From Ponticoccus litoralis (GTDB taxonomy: Bacteria; Pseudomonadota; Alphaproteobacteria; Rhodobacterales; Rhodobacteraceae): DNA of 64,000 bases. Numbering within the stretch: the stretch's first letter is position 1; each line of letters begins with the position of its first letter. Below are positions 36,306 through 45,679 of this stretch, piece after piece. The stretch is taken from the NCBI RefSeq assembly GCF_039769985.1, contig NZ_JBDNCH010000001.1:1-64000 (forward strand), in the 5' to 3' direction. A model generated the notes under the pieces. It ran no database searches. It saw only the letters and a program-made list of their open reading frames with translations, and was not told where the DNA came from. A program made the position numbers and the translations under genes.

Positions 36306-37258
36306 GCCGATACACGCGGCAGACGATCCTTCCGCAGGTGGGCGAGACCGGGCAGCAGCGGCTGGCCCGCGCCCGCGTGCTGGTGGTGGGCGCGGGCGGG
36401 CTGGCCGCCTACGCGCTGCCGCTTCTGGCGGGGGCGGGCGTCGGCCATGTCACCGTGGTCGACGACGATACGGTCTCACTGTCGAACCTGCACCGGCAGA
36501 CGCTGTTCACCGAAGACGATTGCGGGCAGCCGAAGGCCGAGGTGGCCGCAAACCGGTGCCGCGCCCTCAATGCGCAGATCACCGTCGAGGCGCGGTGCTG
36601 TCGCGTGACCCCGGCCAATGCGCCCGAGATGATCGCCTCGGCGGATCTGGTGCTGGACTGCGCCGACAGCTACGCCGTCAGCTACCTGCTCAGCGACCTC
36701 TGCCTTGCCCGGGGCACACCGCTGATCAGCGCCTCGGTGCTTGGACTTGGCGGCTATGTGGGCGGGTTCTGCGGCGGCGCCCCCTCGCTGCGCGCGGTCT
36801 TCCCCGATGCGCCGGAGAGCGGCGCAAGTTGCGCCAGCGCCGGTGTGCTGGGTCCGGTGGTGGGCGTGATCGGTGCCATGCAGGCGCAGATGGCGCTCGC
36901 CGTGCTGCTGGGGCTGGCCCCAACGCCGCTCGGGCAGCTGGTCAACCTCGACGCGCAGAGCCTTGCCACATCGGGCTTCCGCTTCGACGCGGCGCCCGAA
37001 CCCGCGACGGGGTTTGCCTTTGTCGCCGTCTCTGATCTGACAACAGACGACCTGATCGTCGAGCTGCGCGGCCCCGACGAGGCACCGACACCACTGCACC
37101 CGGCGGCCCGGCGTCTGGGCCCTGACCAGATCACCGACACCGGCGCGCGCCGCCTTGCCCTGTGCTGCGGCACGGGCCTGCGGGCGTGGCGCGCCGCCGA
37201 AACCCTTCACCGGACATGGCCCGGCGAGATCGTGCTCGTCTCGGCCTCTGCTTGCTAA
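36302..37258 (+). CDS. thiF: ThiF-type sulfur carrier adenylyltransferase
   Basis: 318 aa E1-like enzyme. The ATP site is VVGAGGLAAYALPLLAGAG with the VVDDDTVSLSNLHRQTLF acidic and Arg residues and DLVLDCADSYAVSYLL; a GASCASAGVLGPVVG segment is the usual ThiF/MoeB middle region. A C-terminal extension of about 80 residues (from residue 235) is not a rhodanese with an obvious active Cys loop, although ALCCGTGLRAWRAA could be the remnant or variant of one. It should adenylate ThiS in this operon. Confidence 0.9.
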   Translation: MSRYTRQTILPQVGETGQQRLARARVLVVGAGGLAAYALPLLAGAGVGHVTVVDDDTVSLSNLHRQTLFTEDDCGQPKAEVAANRCRALNAQITVEARCCRVTPANAPEMIASADLVLDCADSYAVSYLLSDLCLARGTPLISASVLGLGGYVGGFCGGAPSLRAVFPDAPESGASCASAGVLGPVVGVIGAMQAQMALAVLLGLAPTPLGQLVNLDAQSLATSGFRFDAAPEPATGFAFVAVSDLTTDDLIVELRGPDEAPTPLHPAARRLGPDQITDTGARRLALCCGTGLRAWRAAETLHRTWPGEIVLVSASAC

Positions 37259-37272
37259 AAGGACACCCACAC

Positions 37273-38211
37273 ATGAAACGCCTTCTGATCCCTGCGGCCC
37301 TCTTGCTGGCCGCCTCTCCTGCGCTGGCGCAGGACAAGATGACCGTGCTGCTGGACTGGTTCGTGAACCCCGATCACGGCCCCATCATCATCGCCGAGGA
37401 AAACGGCTATTTCGCCGATGCGGGCCTTGAGGTCGAGGTGATCCCGCCCGCCGATCCCTCTGCCCCGCCGCGCCTCGTGGCCGCCGGGCAGGCGGATCTG
37501 GCGGTGTCGTACCAGCCGCAACTGCACCTGCAGATCCACGAGGGCCTGCCGCTGAAGCGCGTCGGCACCTTGGTCGCGACCCCGCTGAACTGCCTGCTGG
37601 TTCTGGCGGACGGGCCGATCGACACACCGGCGGACCTGAAGGGCAGGAAGGTCGGCTTTTCGGTCGGAGGCGTCGAAGAGGCGGTCCTCTCCACGGTTCT
37701 GGGCAAACACGGCGTCGCGTCCGATGACGTCGAGATGATCAACGTGAACTTCTCGCTCTCGCCCGCGCTGATGTCTGGGCAGGTCGATGCGGTGATCGGC
37801 GCCTTCCGGAACTTCGAGCTGAACCAGATGGAGATCGAAGGCGTCGAAGGCCGCTGCTTCTACATCGAGGAAGAGGGCGTGCCCTCCTACGACGAGCTGA
37901 TCTATGTCGCCAACCCGGACCGCATGGACGCCGACCGGATCGCGCGCTTCCTCGAGGCGACGGAACGCGCCACGCAGTTCATCGTGAACCACCCCGAGGA
38001 AAGCTGGGAAATCTTCGCCGCCACCTCGGCAGAGCTTCAGGACGAGTTGAACGAAAAGGCGTGGATGGACACCCTGCCCCGCCTTGCCCTGCGCCCGGCG
38101 GCCTTCGACGCGGGCCGCTACGCCCGGTTTGAGGCCTTCCTGAAGGACAACGGCATGATCGACAGCCTGAACCCCGTCGAGGCCATCAGCATCGACGTGA
38201 CCGCGCAATGA
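37273..38211 (+). CDS. thiY: pyrimidine-precursor binding protein ThiY
   Basis: 312 aa periplasmic binding protein of the NMT1/THI5 family. A signal peptide (MKRLLIPAALLLAASPALAQD) is cleaved after ALA. The core has VLLDWFVNPDHGPIIIAEENGYF, the pattern of proteins binding N-formylaminopyrimidine (FAMP), and YDELIYVANPDRMD. It works with the ThiXZ transporter downstream and TenA between them, so the ligand is most likely a pyrimidine breakdown product of thiamin. Confidence 0.9.
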   Translation: MKRLLIPAALLLAASPALAQDKMTVLLDWFVNPDHGPIIIAEENGYFADAGLEVEVIPPADPSAPPRLVAAGQADLAVSYQPQLHLQIHEGLPLKRVGTLVATPLNCLLVLADGPIDTPADLKGRKVGFSVGGVEEAVLSTVLGKHGVASDDVEMINVNFSLSPALMSGQVDAVIGAFRNFELNQMEIEGVEGRCFYIEEEGVPSYDELIYVANPDRMDADRIARFLEATERATQFIVNHPEESWEIFAATSAELQDELNEKAWMDTLPRLALRPAAFDAGRYARFEAFLKDNGMIDSLNPVEAISIDVTAQ

Positions 38212-38882
38212 GCGGCTATGGCACGGCCTTCTCGCTGCTGCGGGCGCAGGCCGGGGACGCATGGCGGGACTATACCCGCCATGCCTTCGTCGAGGGTCTG
38301 AAGGACGGCACCCTGCCGCGCGCGGCCTTCCTGCACTACCTGCGGCAGGACTACGTCTTCCTGATCCACTTCTCCCGCGCATGGGCGCTGGCCGTGGTGA
38401 AGGCTGAGACGCATGACGAAATGCTGGCCGCCGTCGCCACGCTGAACGCGCTGGTGACCGACGAGTTGAAGCTGCATATCGGCATCTGCGAGGCGGCGGG
38501 CCTGTCGCAGGCCGAGGTCTTCGCGACGAAAGAGCGGCCCGAAAACCTCGCCTACACGCGCTTCGTGCTCGAAGCCGGGTACAGCGGTGACCTGCTGGAC
38601 CTGCTGGCGGCGCTGGCCCCATGCGTGATGGGCTATGGCGAGATCGGCACGCGACTGGCGGCCGAGACGACCTCGGACAGCTACGCCGATTGGATCGCCA
38701 CCTATGCCGGCGCCGAGTATCAAGAGGCCTGCCGGGCCGCGGGCACCCTGCTGGACGCGGCGCTGATCCACCGTCTGGGCGCCGATTACGCATCCTCTCC
38801 GCGATGGGACCGGCTGTGCCGGACCTTCCGCACGGCAACGGAACTGGAAGCCGGTTTCTGGCAGATGGGTCTGACGCCGTGA
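38208..38882 (+). CDS. tenA: aminopyrimidine aminohydrolase TenA (thiaminase II)
   Basis: 224 aa all-helical enzyme. The nucleophile Cys is in LAPCVMGYGEIG (near residue 139) and the catalytic Glu in TELEAGFWQMG at the C-terminus, with the LRQDYVFLIHFSRAWALAV helix. It turns aminomethyl-HMP into HMP for ThiD. It overlaps thiY by ATGA and its TGA overlaps the GTG of thiZ. Confidence 0.93.
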   Translation: MSGYGTAFSLLRAQAGDAWRDYTRHAFVEGLKDGTLPRAAFLHYLRQDYVFLIHFSRAWALAVVKAETHDEMLAAVATLNALVTDELKLHIGICEAAGLSQAEVFATKERPENLAYTRFVLEAGYSGDLLDLLAALAPCVMGYGEIGTRLAAETTSDSYADWIATYAGAEYQEACRAAGTLLDAALIHRLGADYASSPRWDRLCRTFRTATELEAGFWQMGLTP

Positions 38883-39608
38883 CAACGGCCCCCGGCATTA
38901 CCCTGCAGGGGCATGCCTCGGTCAGGGGCGCGCCGCTCTTTGCGCCCCTGACCCTGTCCCTGCCCGCCGGGGAATGGACCTGCCTGCTGGGCGGATCGGG
39001 CGTGGGCAAGTCCACCCTGCTGCGCCTGATCGCGGGGCTGGACACCGGCGCCGCTTTCGACGGCACGATCACCGCCAGCGACAGTGGCGCCGTGGCGGCG
39101 CGCACGGCCTACATGGCGCAGGACGACCTGCTGTTGCCACTGGGCCACGGTGCGCCGCAACGTCCAGCTGGGCGCCCGCCTGCGCAAAGAGCAACCGGAC
39201 CATGCCCGCACGGGCCGCATCCTGCACCGCGTCGGCCTGAGCGATCATGCCGACAAGAAGCCCCCTGCCCTGTCCGGCGGACAGCGCCAGCGGGTCGCCC
39301 TTGCCCGCACGCTGATGGAGGACAAGCCCATCGTCCTGCTGGACGAGCCCTTCTCGGCGCTCGACGCCCAGACCCGGGCCGCGATGCAGGAACTGGCCGT
39401 CGAGGTCTTGCGCGGCAAGACCGTGCTGATCGTGACCCACGACCCCGCCGAGGCGGCGCGTCTGGGGCAATCCATCCGCGTGCTCAGCCATGCGGGCCTG
39501 AGGGCCCTGCCCCACCCCGCCTCTGACGTCCCGCGGCCCTTCGACGATCTGGAAACCCTTGCATGTCAGGCCGCGCTCCTGTCCGAGCTGCGCGAAGGCG
39601 CGCCATGA
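38879..39608 (+). CDS. thiZ: ABC transporter ATP-binding protein ThiZ (one frameshift)
   Basis: About 243 aa after removal of one extra base near 39145. Starts with GTG overlapping tenA. Walker A GGSGVGKSTLLR is in the first frame; Q-loop AYMAQDDLLLP is followed by the break; signature LSGGQRQRVALAR, Walker B IVLLDEPFSALD and the switch His in VTHDPAEAA are in the second frame. Every ATPase motif is intact, so a sequencing error is the best explanation. Partners are ThiX and ThiY. Confidence 0.88.
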
Positions 39609-40381
39609 AGGCCCTTCCCGCTGTCGTCGCCTCCCTCTTCGCTCTCGCGCTCTGGCAGGCCATCGTCACCGTCACCGGGTTGCCGAAGTTCATCCTGCCC
39701 GGCCCCCTTCAGGTGGCGGAAACATGGTGGCACAACCGCGCCCTGATCGCGGAACACACGCTGGTGACCGCGCTCGAGGTGATCCTCGGGCTGGGGATCG
39801 GCGCGGCGCTGGGGATCGCCACGGCCCTGCATCTGGCCGCCTCGCGCACCGCGCGGGTGCTGATCCGTCCGATCCTCGTCTTCACGCAGGCGCTGCCGGT
39901 CTTTGCCCTTGCCCCCATCCTGACGCTTTGGCTGGGGTTCGGGCTGTGGTCCAAGGTCTTCATGGCGGTGCTGATCATCTATTTCCCCGTCACATCCGCC
40001 TTTTTCGACGGCTTGATGCGCACGCCCAAGGGGTACCTCGACCTGGCGCGCACGATGCAGGCCAGCCCCTCGCGCATCCTCTGGCATATCCGCGTTCCCG
40101 CGGCCCTGCCCTCGCTGGCCTCGGGCCTGCGACTGGCCGCCGTCTATGCGCCCATCGGCGCCGTGATCGGGGAATGGGTCGGCGCGTCGCGGGGCCTTGG
40201 CTACATGATGCTGCTGGCGAATGGCCGCGCCAAGACCGACCTCATGTTCGCGGCAATGCTGACGCTGGGGCTTTTCGCCATCCTGCTGCATGTGGCGATC
40301 GTCCGGCTGACAAGACCGCTTGTGCCGGAAGAGGCCAATGGCGCCCGAACCCGACAGGCCGCGCCCGGCACCGGACCGTAA
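39605..40381 (+). CDS. thiX: ABC transporter permease ThiX
   Basis: 258 aa inner membrane permease of the NitT/TauT (SsuC) type. The EAA loop is recognisable as MRTPKGYLDLARTMQASPSR-like LDLARTMQASPSRILWHIRVPAALPS, split over the cytosolic face, and six membrane segments are present. The start at 39605 overlaps the thiZ stop by ATGA. It is the last gene of the thiamin operon and closes the FAMP uptake system. Confidence 0.9.
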   Translation: MKALPAVVASLFALALWQAIVTVTGLPKFILPGPLQVAETWWHNRALIAEHTLVTALEVILGLGIGAALGIATALHLAASRTARVLIRPILVFTQALPVFALAPILTLWLGFGLWSKVFMAVLIIYFPVTSAFFDGLMRTPKGYLDLARTMQASPSRILWHIRVPAALPSLASGLRLAAVYAPIGAVIGEWVGASRGLGYMMLLANGRAKTDLMFAAMLTLGLFAILLHVAIVRLTRPLVPEEANGARTRQAAPGTGP

Positions 40382-40692
40382 CACCCCCGGGCGCCACCGG
40401 GCGCTCTGACCGGATTTCCGGCACCGGCCCTGTCAGGGCCGAACCCTCTGGCGGATCTGGCGGCAGGGGCCGCGCCCCGCAGCGCCTGCGCTGCCCTTGT
40501 CAGAAGGCCTGTCCCATGATCGACCGCGCCGCGCTCGGGTCGCTTCGCGAGCCCCGGGCAATGCCGCGTTGTCACCGCCTCACCGAAACGTGACTCCGAA
40601 CCGCCCGGAATCCGTGCCGCTGGGGCGTGTAATCTGAACCGTTCGGTTTACTTATCAGCCCAAAGCAATCCCGGGCGAAGGAAACCCACATC
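40382..40692. other. intergenic region after the thiamin operon
   Basis: 311 bases without a gene. GGGCGCC/GGGCGCT repeats just after thiX could form a weak terminator. The last 70 bases, less GC-rich, are the promoter region of the next gene. Confidence 0.5.
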
Positions 40693-41805
40693 ATGGCCAT
40701 GACCGGCAAACAGCTCTTCACCACGCTTGACGCGGACGGCACACTGACCGTCGCGCTTGAAGACGTCACCGTCGCGGACCCGACCGGCAATCAGGTGCTG
40801 GTGAAAATGGAAGCCGCCCCGATCAACCCCTCCGACCTGGTCATTCTGGTTGGCGGCGCCGACATGGAGACCGCCGACTACAGCCCCGGCAAATTCGTGG
40901 CGAAGATGCCCGAGCCGGTCAATGCCGCGTCCAGCGCACGGCACGGGCTGAAGCTGCCCGCCGGCAACGAGGGCGCGGGCACGGTCATCGCCGCCGGCGA
41001 CAGCGCGGCGGCGCAGGCGCTGCTGGGACAGCGCGTGGCCTGCGTGCCGGGCAATGCCTACAGCCAGTATTGCCTTGCCGATGCAGCCATGTGCCTGCCC
41101 TCGGGCGACCATACGGCAGAGGAAGGGGCAAGCGCCTTCGTCAACCCGATGACCGCGCTCGGCTTTGTCGAGAACGCCCGGGCGGACGGTCAAAAGGCCA
41201 TCCTGCACACGGTCGGCGCCTCGAACCTCGGCCAGATGCTGACGCGGATCTGCAAGGAAGACGGCCTCGATCTCGTCAACATCGTGCGCAAGAGCGAACA
41301 GGCCGATCTGCTGCGCGCGATCGGGGCAGAGCATGTGGTCGACCAGTCGCGCGACGACTTCATGGAGCGCCTGACCGATGCCATCCGGGACACCGGGGCC
41401 TTCTACGGCTTCGACCCCGTCGGCGGCGGCACGCTGGTCGACACCGCCTTCAAGGCCATGGAACGGGTGGCCGTCGAACGGATGAGCGAATACTCCCGCT
41501 ACGGTTCGGACCAGCCGAAGCGCATGTTCATCTACGGCCTCCTCGACACCGGCCCGACCACGCTGACGCCCAGCTACGGCTTTGGCTGGACGCTGTCCGG
41601 CTGGCTGCTGTTGCCCTTCCTGCAGTCCGCCGGTCAGGAAACCCTGGCCCGGATGCGCCAGCGCGTGCGCGACAATCTCACCACCACCTTCGCCAGCCAC
41701 TACAAGACGCGGGTCACGCTGGAGCAGATGCTGACCAAGGAGGCCGTGATGGACTACCGGCAGATGCGGACCGGCGAGAAGTACCTGGTGACGCCCTGGG
41801 CCTGA
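40693..41805 (+). CDS. zinc-type alcohol dehydrogenase / quinone oxidoreductase (MDR family)
   Basis: 370 aa medium-chain dehydrogenase/reductase. An N-terminal catalytic domain with EAAPINPSDLVIL and LPAGNEGAGTVIAAG precedes a Rossmann domain (HTVGASNLGQML). The zinc-binding cysteines of classical alcohol dehydrogenases are not evident, so it resembles quinone oxidoreductases and 2-enoyl reductases that use NADPH. It stands alone between the thiamin operon and the convergent polysaccharide locus, so no partner suggests its substrate. Confidence 0.8.
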   Translation: MAMTGKQLFTTLDADGTLTVALEDVTVADPTGNQVLVKMEAAPINPSDLVILVGGADMETADYSPGKFVAKMPEPVNAASSARHGLKLPAGNEGAGTVIAAGDSAAAQALLGQRVACVPGNAYSQYCLADAAMCLPSGDHTAEEGASAFVNPMTALGFVENARADGQKAILHTVGASNLGQMLTRICKEDGLDLVNIVRKSEQADLLRAIGAEHVVDQSRDDFMERLTDAIRDTGAFYGFDPVGGGTLVDTAFKAMERVAVERMSEYSRYGSDQPKRMFIYGLLDTGPTTLTPSYGFGWTLSGWLLLPFLQSAGQETLARMRQRVRDNLTTTFASHYKTRVTLEQMLTKEAVMDYRQMRTGEKYLVTPWA

Positions 41806-41838
41806 GGCGGGATCGCACGGCCCCCCGCACCGGGCGGG

Positions 41839-41858
41839 AAGCGCCTTCGAAGGCGCTT
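41839..41858. terminator. convergent terminator after the MDR gene
   Basis: AAGCGCCTTCGAAGGCGCTT is a perfect palindrome, and a second similar hairpin (GACCCTTCGAAGGGCC, 41865-41880) follows 6 bases later. They separate the convergent genes ending at 41805 and 41943. Confidence 0.75.
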
Positions 41859-41942
41859 TCAAAAGACCCTTCGAAGGGCCTTCCCCGGCGCGCGCCGGGA
41901 CGGGGGCGGCGCCCGCAGCCTCCCCCGATTGCGGGGCGCCGC

Positions 41943-43244
41943 CTACGGGACGCGATCGGCGCTGGATGACTCCGCCGCCGTTTCGCGGCAATGGATGCCC
42001 AGCATGACCAGCGCGGGCCACAGCAGATAGGCCTCGATCTCGACATTCTCGCCGAAGGTCAGCAGCACGATCACCATACACAGGCCAAGCGGCAGGCGCC
42101 CGCGCGGCCCTCGCGCGGCATCGACCATCGCGACGGCGGTCTGCCAGACCAGAGGCACCAGCAGCGCGGCAAAGCCGACGACCCCCTTCACGAAGAGCAG
42201 GCCGTACCACGTATGGTGGCTGCCGATGGGCATGTATTCGACGATATGGGGGCCCGGCTCGACCCGGCCATGGCCGAACCAGTAGGCCTCTGACTGCCAG
42301 CGGTCCGAGGCGATCCGCTGCAGCGTCGCGCGCACCCGGGTGCTGTCGGCGCGCGCCGACTTGAAGGCATCCACCCCGGCCAGGATGTTGCGGCCCAGTG
42401 CCTCGCCGATCACCGCCATGGAGGCCGCCAGCGCCGCCAGTGCCGACCATGCCCAGCCCCTCAGGATCAGCGGCATGAGGCGCGGCCCGACGGTGCAGGC
42501 CACCAGACCGACAAGACCCATGCGGGATTTCGAGGCGAGAATCATCAGGACGCCCGCCGCCACGCCCGCCGCCATCCAGCGCCGGTCGCGGTCCTCCTGC
42601 GCGAAGAGCACCATGGTCACGCCCAGCAGGGCCGCAAAGGGCGACCACGGCGCGTAGAACTGCCAGCGCGGTGTCCAGGACGCCGGGTCGAAGGTGAAGA
42701 AATAGACCGAGAAATACTCTGGCCCCGGACCGCCCACGGCCTTCAGGGGCGAGGTCCAGATGCGTTCGGGCAGGCCGATGTAGGGGGCAACCAGCAGCAC
42801 CGGGGCGATGCAGAGCGTCCAGAGGCCAAGGCGGCATTGCGCCCGGACCAGCGTTTCCCGCCGGATCGGCAGAACCGCGCCCGCAAGCGGAAACAGCGCC
42901 ATGAGCGCCCAGCCCTTGGCCCAGCCGATGGAGGATTTGATCGACTGCTTCAGGCCAAGATCCCAGTTCAGATGCCCGGCCCAGAGCGCAACCAGCATGA
43001 CGATCATGCCGAGACACCAGCACAGGACAAGCGGCGGCACCGGGCCGGTGGCGCGCAGGTCCGGGCGGATCGCCGGTCCAAGGTAAAGCGCCAGCGCCAC
43101 GAGCCCGGCAAGCCACCACGCAAGCACCGGCCCGACCACGTAGAGCGCGCCAAGCGCATAGAACGGCCAGGTCCAGGTGATGGCGCGGCGGACCAGCCGC
43201 TCCGGCAGAGTCTCAGGCCGGGTCACGACGCTCTCCCGCGCCAC
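41943..43244 (-). CDS. O-antigen ligase/polymerase-like membrane protein
   Basis: 433 aa with about 10-12 membrane segments (e.g. AWWLAGLVALALYLG). The long periplasmic loop in the second half has RVEPGPHIVEYMPIGSHHTWY, where GSHHTWYGLLFVKGVVG is the region that carries catalytic residues in WaaL/Wzy proteins; KSRMGLVGLV precedes it. It would polymerise repeat units of the exopolysaccharide. The start is GTG at 43244 inside the 3' end of the Wzz-like gene (32-base overlap), so the true start could be different. It ends at the convergent hairpins. Confidence 0.78.
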   Translation of the reverse strand: MARESVVTRPETLPERLVRRAITWTWPFYALGALYVVGPVLAWWLAGLVALALYLGPAIRPDLRATGPVPPLVLCWCLGMIVMLVALWAGHLNWDLGLKQSIKSSIGWAKGWALMALFPLAGAVLPIRRETLVRAQCRLGLWTLCIAPVLLVAPYIGLPERIWTSPLKAVGGPGPEYFSVYFFTFDPASWTPRWQFYAPWSPFAALLGVTMVLFAQEDRDRRWMAAGVAAGVLMILASKSRMGLVGLVACTVGPRLMPLILRGWAWSALAALAASMAVIGEALGRNILAGVDAFKSARADSTRVRATLQRIASDRWQSEAYWFGHGRVEPGPHIVEYMPIGSHHTWYGLLFVKGVVGFAALLVPLVWQTAVAMVDAARGPRGRLPLGLCMVIVLLTFGENVEIEAYLLWPALVMLGIHCRETAAESSSADRVP

Positions 43245-44667
43245 GGGTCAGGCCGGTGATGATCGCCCGGCGCAACCATCCCAGCGCCAGCGCCAGGCCA
43301 AGCATGAGCGAGGCGGCGATGCCGACCGCCAGCGACAGCTTGAGGTTCGGCGAAGACGGCCGGTCCGGCATGGTCGGATCCTCCAGCACCTGCACGAGGG
43401 GATAAGAGGCATAGACGTCCGTCCGCTGCGACTGGCTGCGCGCGATCGCCGAGGCAAAGACCGCTTCGGCCACGTCGAGATCGCGTTGCAGGTCATCGAG
43501 GCGGGTCGCCAGCGGGGCCAGCCTTTTCAGCCGGGCGGTTTCGCCCTCGTGCTGTTCCCGCAGCGTGGCCAGCTGCGCGGCAAGGCCCGCCCGCGCCGCC
43601 TCTTGCCGGACCAGGTCCGTCAGCAGCGCGCCGCGCCCGTCCGCCTCGGTGCGCTCGGGCACAATGGGGCTGCCGGTCAGATCCTCGGCGCGCGCCGCGA
43701 CCTTGCGCCCGGCATCGCGATGGGTCGCGGCGGCGGCCTCGACTTCGGGGTGTCTTGGCCCGTAGCGGGCTTCGGCGTCGGACAGCACGGAGGCGGCCTC
43801 TGCCATGGTCTGCATCAGCGCGCGATAGGTCTGGTCGCCGTTCAGGCGCAGGATCAGCGCCGCCCCGTCGGCCCCGGTGCCCAGCCGGGCCTCCATCCCG
43901 GCCACGGTGCTCTGCGCCATCTGCAATTCCGCCTGAAGAACCGCGATCCGCTGGGCGAGGCCGTCGGCCTCATCCACAAGGCGCTCGAATTGCTCGGCGG
44001 AATGCAGGCCGGTCTCGGCGCGCAGGGCATCGATGTCGGCGCGCGTGCGCGCGACCGAGTCGCGATAGTCGCGGATCGCGTCCAGCCCGCCGGTTTCCCG
44101 TGCATCCTGCTCGTCGCTGCGCAGGCGGTCGATCTCTTCCATGAAGGCCTCCAGCAGGGCCTGAAGGCGGCGCTGCACCGCCGCGGCGTCTGCGGCGGTC
44201 ATCTGCACGTGGATGAAGGCGGTCTGATCGACCAGCTTGACCTTGGGCCGCCCGAAGTCGCGGTCGGACAGGCCGACCCGCGCCGCCGCGTCGCGCAGGA
44301 CGCGGTCGGCGGTCAGCAGGCGCTTGTAGGTTTCGGTCGGGCTGATGGCACTGCTGGCGAAGGCCGAATTCGCATGGGTCGAGGCCTGCCCGATATTCGC
44401 GAGGTTGACCGAGGACGAGGCCCCGGACCCCGGCAGGATCAGCGACATCGCGCTGTCATAGACCGGCGGTGCGGTCATCAGGTAGCCGGTGATCGGCCCC
44501 CAGATCGCGCCCAGCCCGGCAAAGGCCAGAAGCAGGTAGCGCGGCAGCCGCCCGGCATCGGACAGGCGCCCGCCACGCAGGATGCGCCCCGCCGTGGGAC
44601 GCGCCCGCCACAGGGCGACACTCGGGAAACTGCGTCGGGGCAGAACGGGATCGGTGGCAACTGACAT
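43213..44667 (-). CDS. GumC/Wzz-type polysaccharide co-polymerase
   Basis: 484 aa. One membrane segment near residues 48-68 (YLLLAFAGLGAIWGPITGYL) and a second at the C-terminus (LAVGIAASLMLGLALALGWL), separated by a long periplasmic coiled-coil region with SAEQFERLVDEADGLAQRIA and VAARAEDLTG. This is the architecture of chain-length regulators without a fused tyrosine kinase; the KDP-like PSSPNLKLS precedes the second membrane helix. ATG at 44667 is clear. It shares an operon with the polymerase-like gene and a candidate operator lies at 44758-44776. Confidence 0.85.
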   Translation of the reverse strand: MSVATDPVLPRRSFPSVALWRARPTAGRILRGGRLSDAGRLPRYLLLAFAGLGAIWGPITGYLMTAPPVYDSAMSLILPGSGASSSVNLANIGQASTHANSAFASSAISPTETYKRLLTADRVLRDAAARVGLSDRDFGRPKVKLVDQTAFIHVQMTAADAAAVQRRLQALLEAFMEEIDRLRSDEQDARETGGLDAIRDYRDSVARTRADIDALRAETGLHSAEQFERLVDEADGLAQRIAVLQAELQMAQSTVAGMEARLGTGADGAALILRLNGDQTYRALMQTMAEAASVLSDAEARYGPRHPEVEAAAATHRDAGRKVAARAEDLTGSPIVPERTEADGRGALLTDLVRQEAARAGLAAQLATLREQHEGETARLKRLAPLATRLDDLQRDLDVAEAVFASAIARSQSQRTDVYASYPLVQVLEDPTMPDRPSSPNLKLSLAVGIAASLMLGLALALGWLRRAIITGLTRGAGERRDPA

Positions 44668-44757
44668 CCGGCAAACTCCTTTGCGGATGTCTTACCCCGA
44701 CGGCCCGTCCGGCTCAGCCGCGCGTCAGGCGGGTTGCGCGGCGTCTTTGGCCCCGCG

Positions 44758-44776
44758 CCTACCCCATCGGATAGGG
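44758..44776. promoter_or_regulatory. polysaccharide-locus dyad, copy upstream of the Wzz-like gene
   Basis: CCTACCCCATCGGATAGGG resembles the dyad at 47079-47096 and 51646-51665 (consensus CCTRTCCnnnnnGGATAGG). It lies about 90 bases before the Wzz-like start. Confidence 0.4.
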
Positions 44777-44777
44777 T

Positions 44778-45392
44778 TCAGAACAGCTTTTCCTCGCGCG
44801 CTATGATCGCCGCCTGCGTGCGGTTGTTGACCTCGAGCTTGCGGTAGAGCGTCTTCATGTGCAGCTTGATCGTCGGCTCCGTCAGGTCGAGATCGCGCGC
44901 GATCTCCTTGTTGGACTTGCCCTCTGACAGGCCCTCAAGCACCTGCAACTCGCGCGGGGTCAGCTTGTCGACCAGGGGATGCGTCTCGGCCTTCTCCGGT
45001 GCGGTCATGAAGTCGATGGGCGCATATTGCTCGCCCATGGCCATGAAGCGCACCGCGTTGACCAGCGATTTCGCGGGCAGCGTCTTGGGCACGAAACCCG
45101 CCGCGCCGACGGACAGCGCCTCTTCGGCGATCTCGCGCGTCGCCTGCCCCGAGATCAGGGCGACACGCTGCCCGCCCTGCAGGGTCAGGGCCCGCCGGAG
45201 ACCGTCCAGCCCGTCCATGCCGGGCATCTTGTAGTCGAGCAGGACCAGATCGTAGGGCGCGTCCTCCTCGATGCGGCGCACCGCCTCGTCGAAGGTGGCC
45301 GCGCTGCCAAGTTCGATGCCCTCCTCGGCACCGAGAAAGGCGATCAGCGTGTCGCGCAGCAGGTCATGGTCGTCGGCAATCAGAACTCTCAT
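44778..45392 (-). CDS. NarL/FixJ-type response regulator
   Basis: 204 aa. Receiver domain: acidic pair DDHD at residues 6-9, phosphoacceptor Asp near residue 55 in LVLLDYKMPGMDG, conserved Ser/Thr LISG and Lys in FVPKTLPA. The C-terminal LuxR-type helix-turn-helix is LTPRELQVLEGLSEGKSNKEIA followed in the recognition helix by LTEPTIKLHMKTLYRKL. ATG 45392 opens on MRVLIADDHD. It sits between the chain-length and glycosyltransferase genes and is the obvious target of the hybrid kinase at 47683-50294, possibly through the Hpt domain; and it may bind the shared dyad. Confidence 0.9.
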   Translation of the reverse strand: MRVLIADDHDLLRDTLIAFLGAEEGIELGSAATFDEAVRRIEEDAPYDLVLLDYKMPGMDGLDGLRRALTLQGGQRVALISGQATREIAEEALSVGAAGFVPKTLPAKSLVNAVRFMAMGEQYAPIDFMTAPEKAETHPLVDKLTPRELQVLEGLSEGKSNKEIARDLDLTEPTIKLHMKTLYRKLEVNNRTQAAIIAREEKLF

Positions 45393-45490
45393 CAATCGTC
45401 TTCCGGTCATCGGCTGTGAAGCGGTGGGCGGGTGGTCAACCAAGAAGGGATAGCGCAGGCCGGCAATCCCGCTAAGGGGCATTCGCGTCA

Positions 45491-45513
45491 CCTGTCTATC
45501 CCTTTGGAGTAGC
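45491..45513. promoter_or_regulatory. weak copy of the polysaccharide-locus dyad in the regulator/glycosyltransferase gap
   Basis: CCTGTCTATCCCTTTGGAG resembles the left half of the dyad (CCTRTCC). The gap 45393-45679 separates the divergent response regulator and glycosyltransferase genes and holds no gene. Confidence 0.25.
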
Positions 45514-45679
45514 CTTGCCAATTCCGGATGGGGCGAAACGCCGTGGGGAGGATCCTGCGGCGCTTTGGCGTCCCCTTCGACCCGCAAGCCCGCTGCGCCC
45601 ATCCGGGCGCGGAATTGCCCGCGAAGGGCGGCTCGGCTCTTTTCGGGGAAACCCTGCCCACCGTCGAAAGGTCCCTGCC

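Noticed and set aside
40648..43119. 823-aa minus-strand reading frame
   Set aside because: It runs antisense through the MDR gene and in the wrong frame of the polymerase-like gene; composition is that of a GC shadow.
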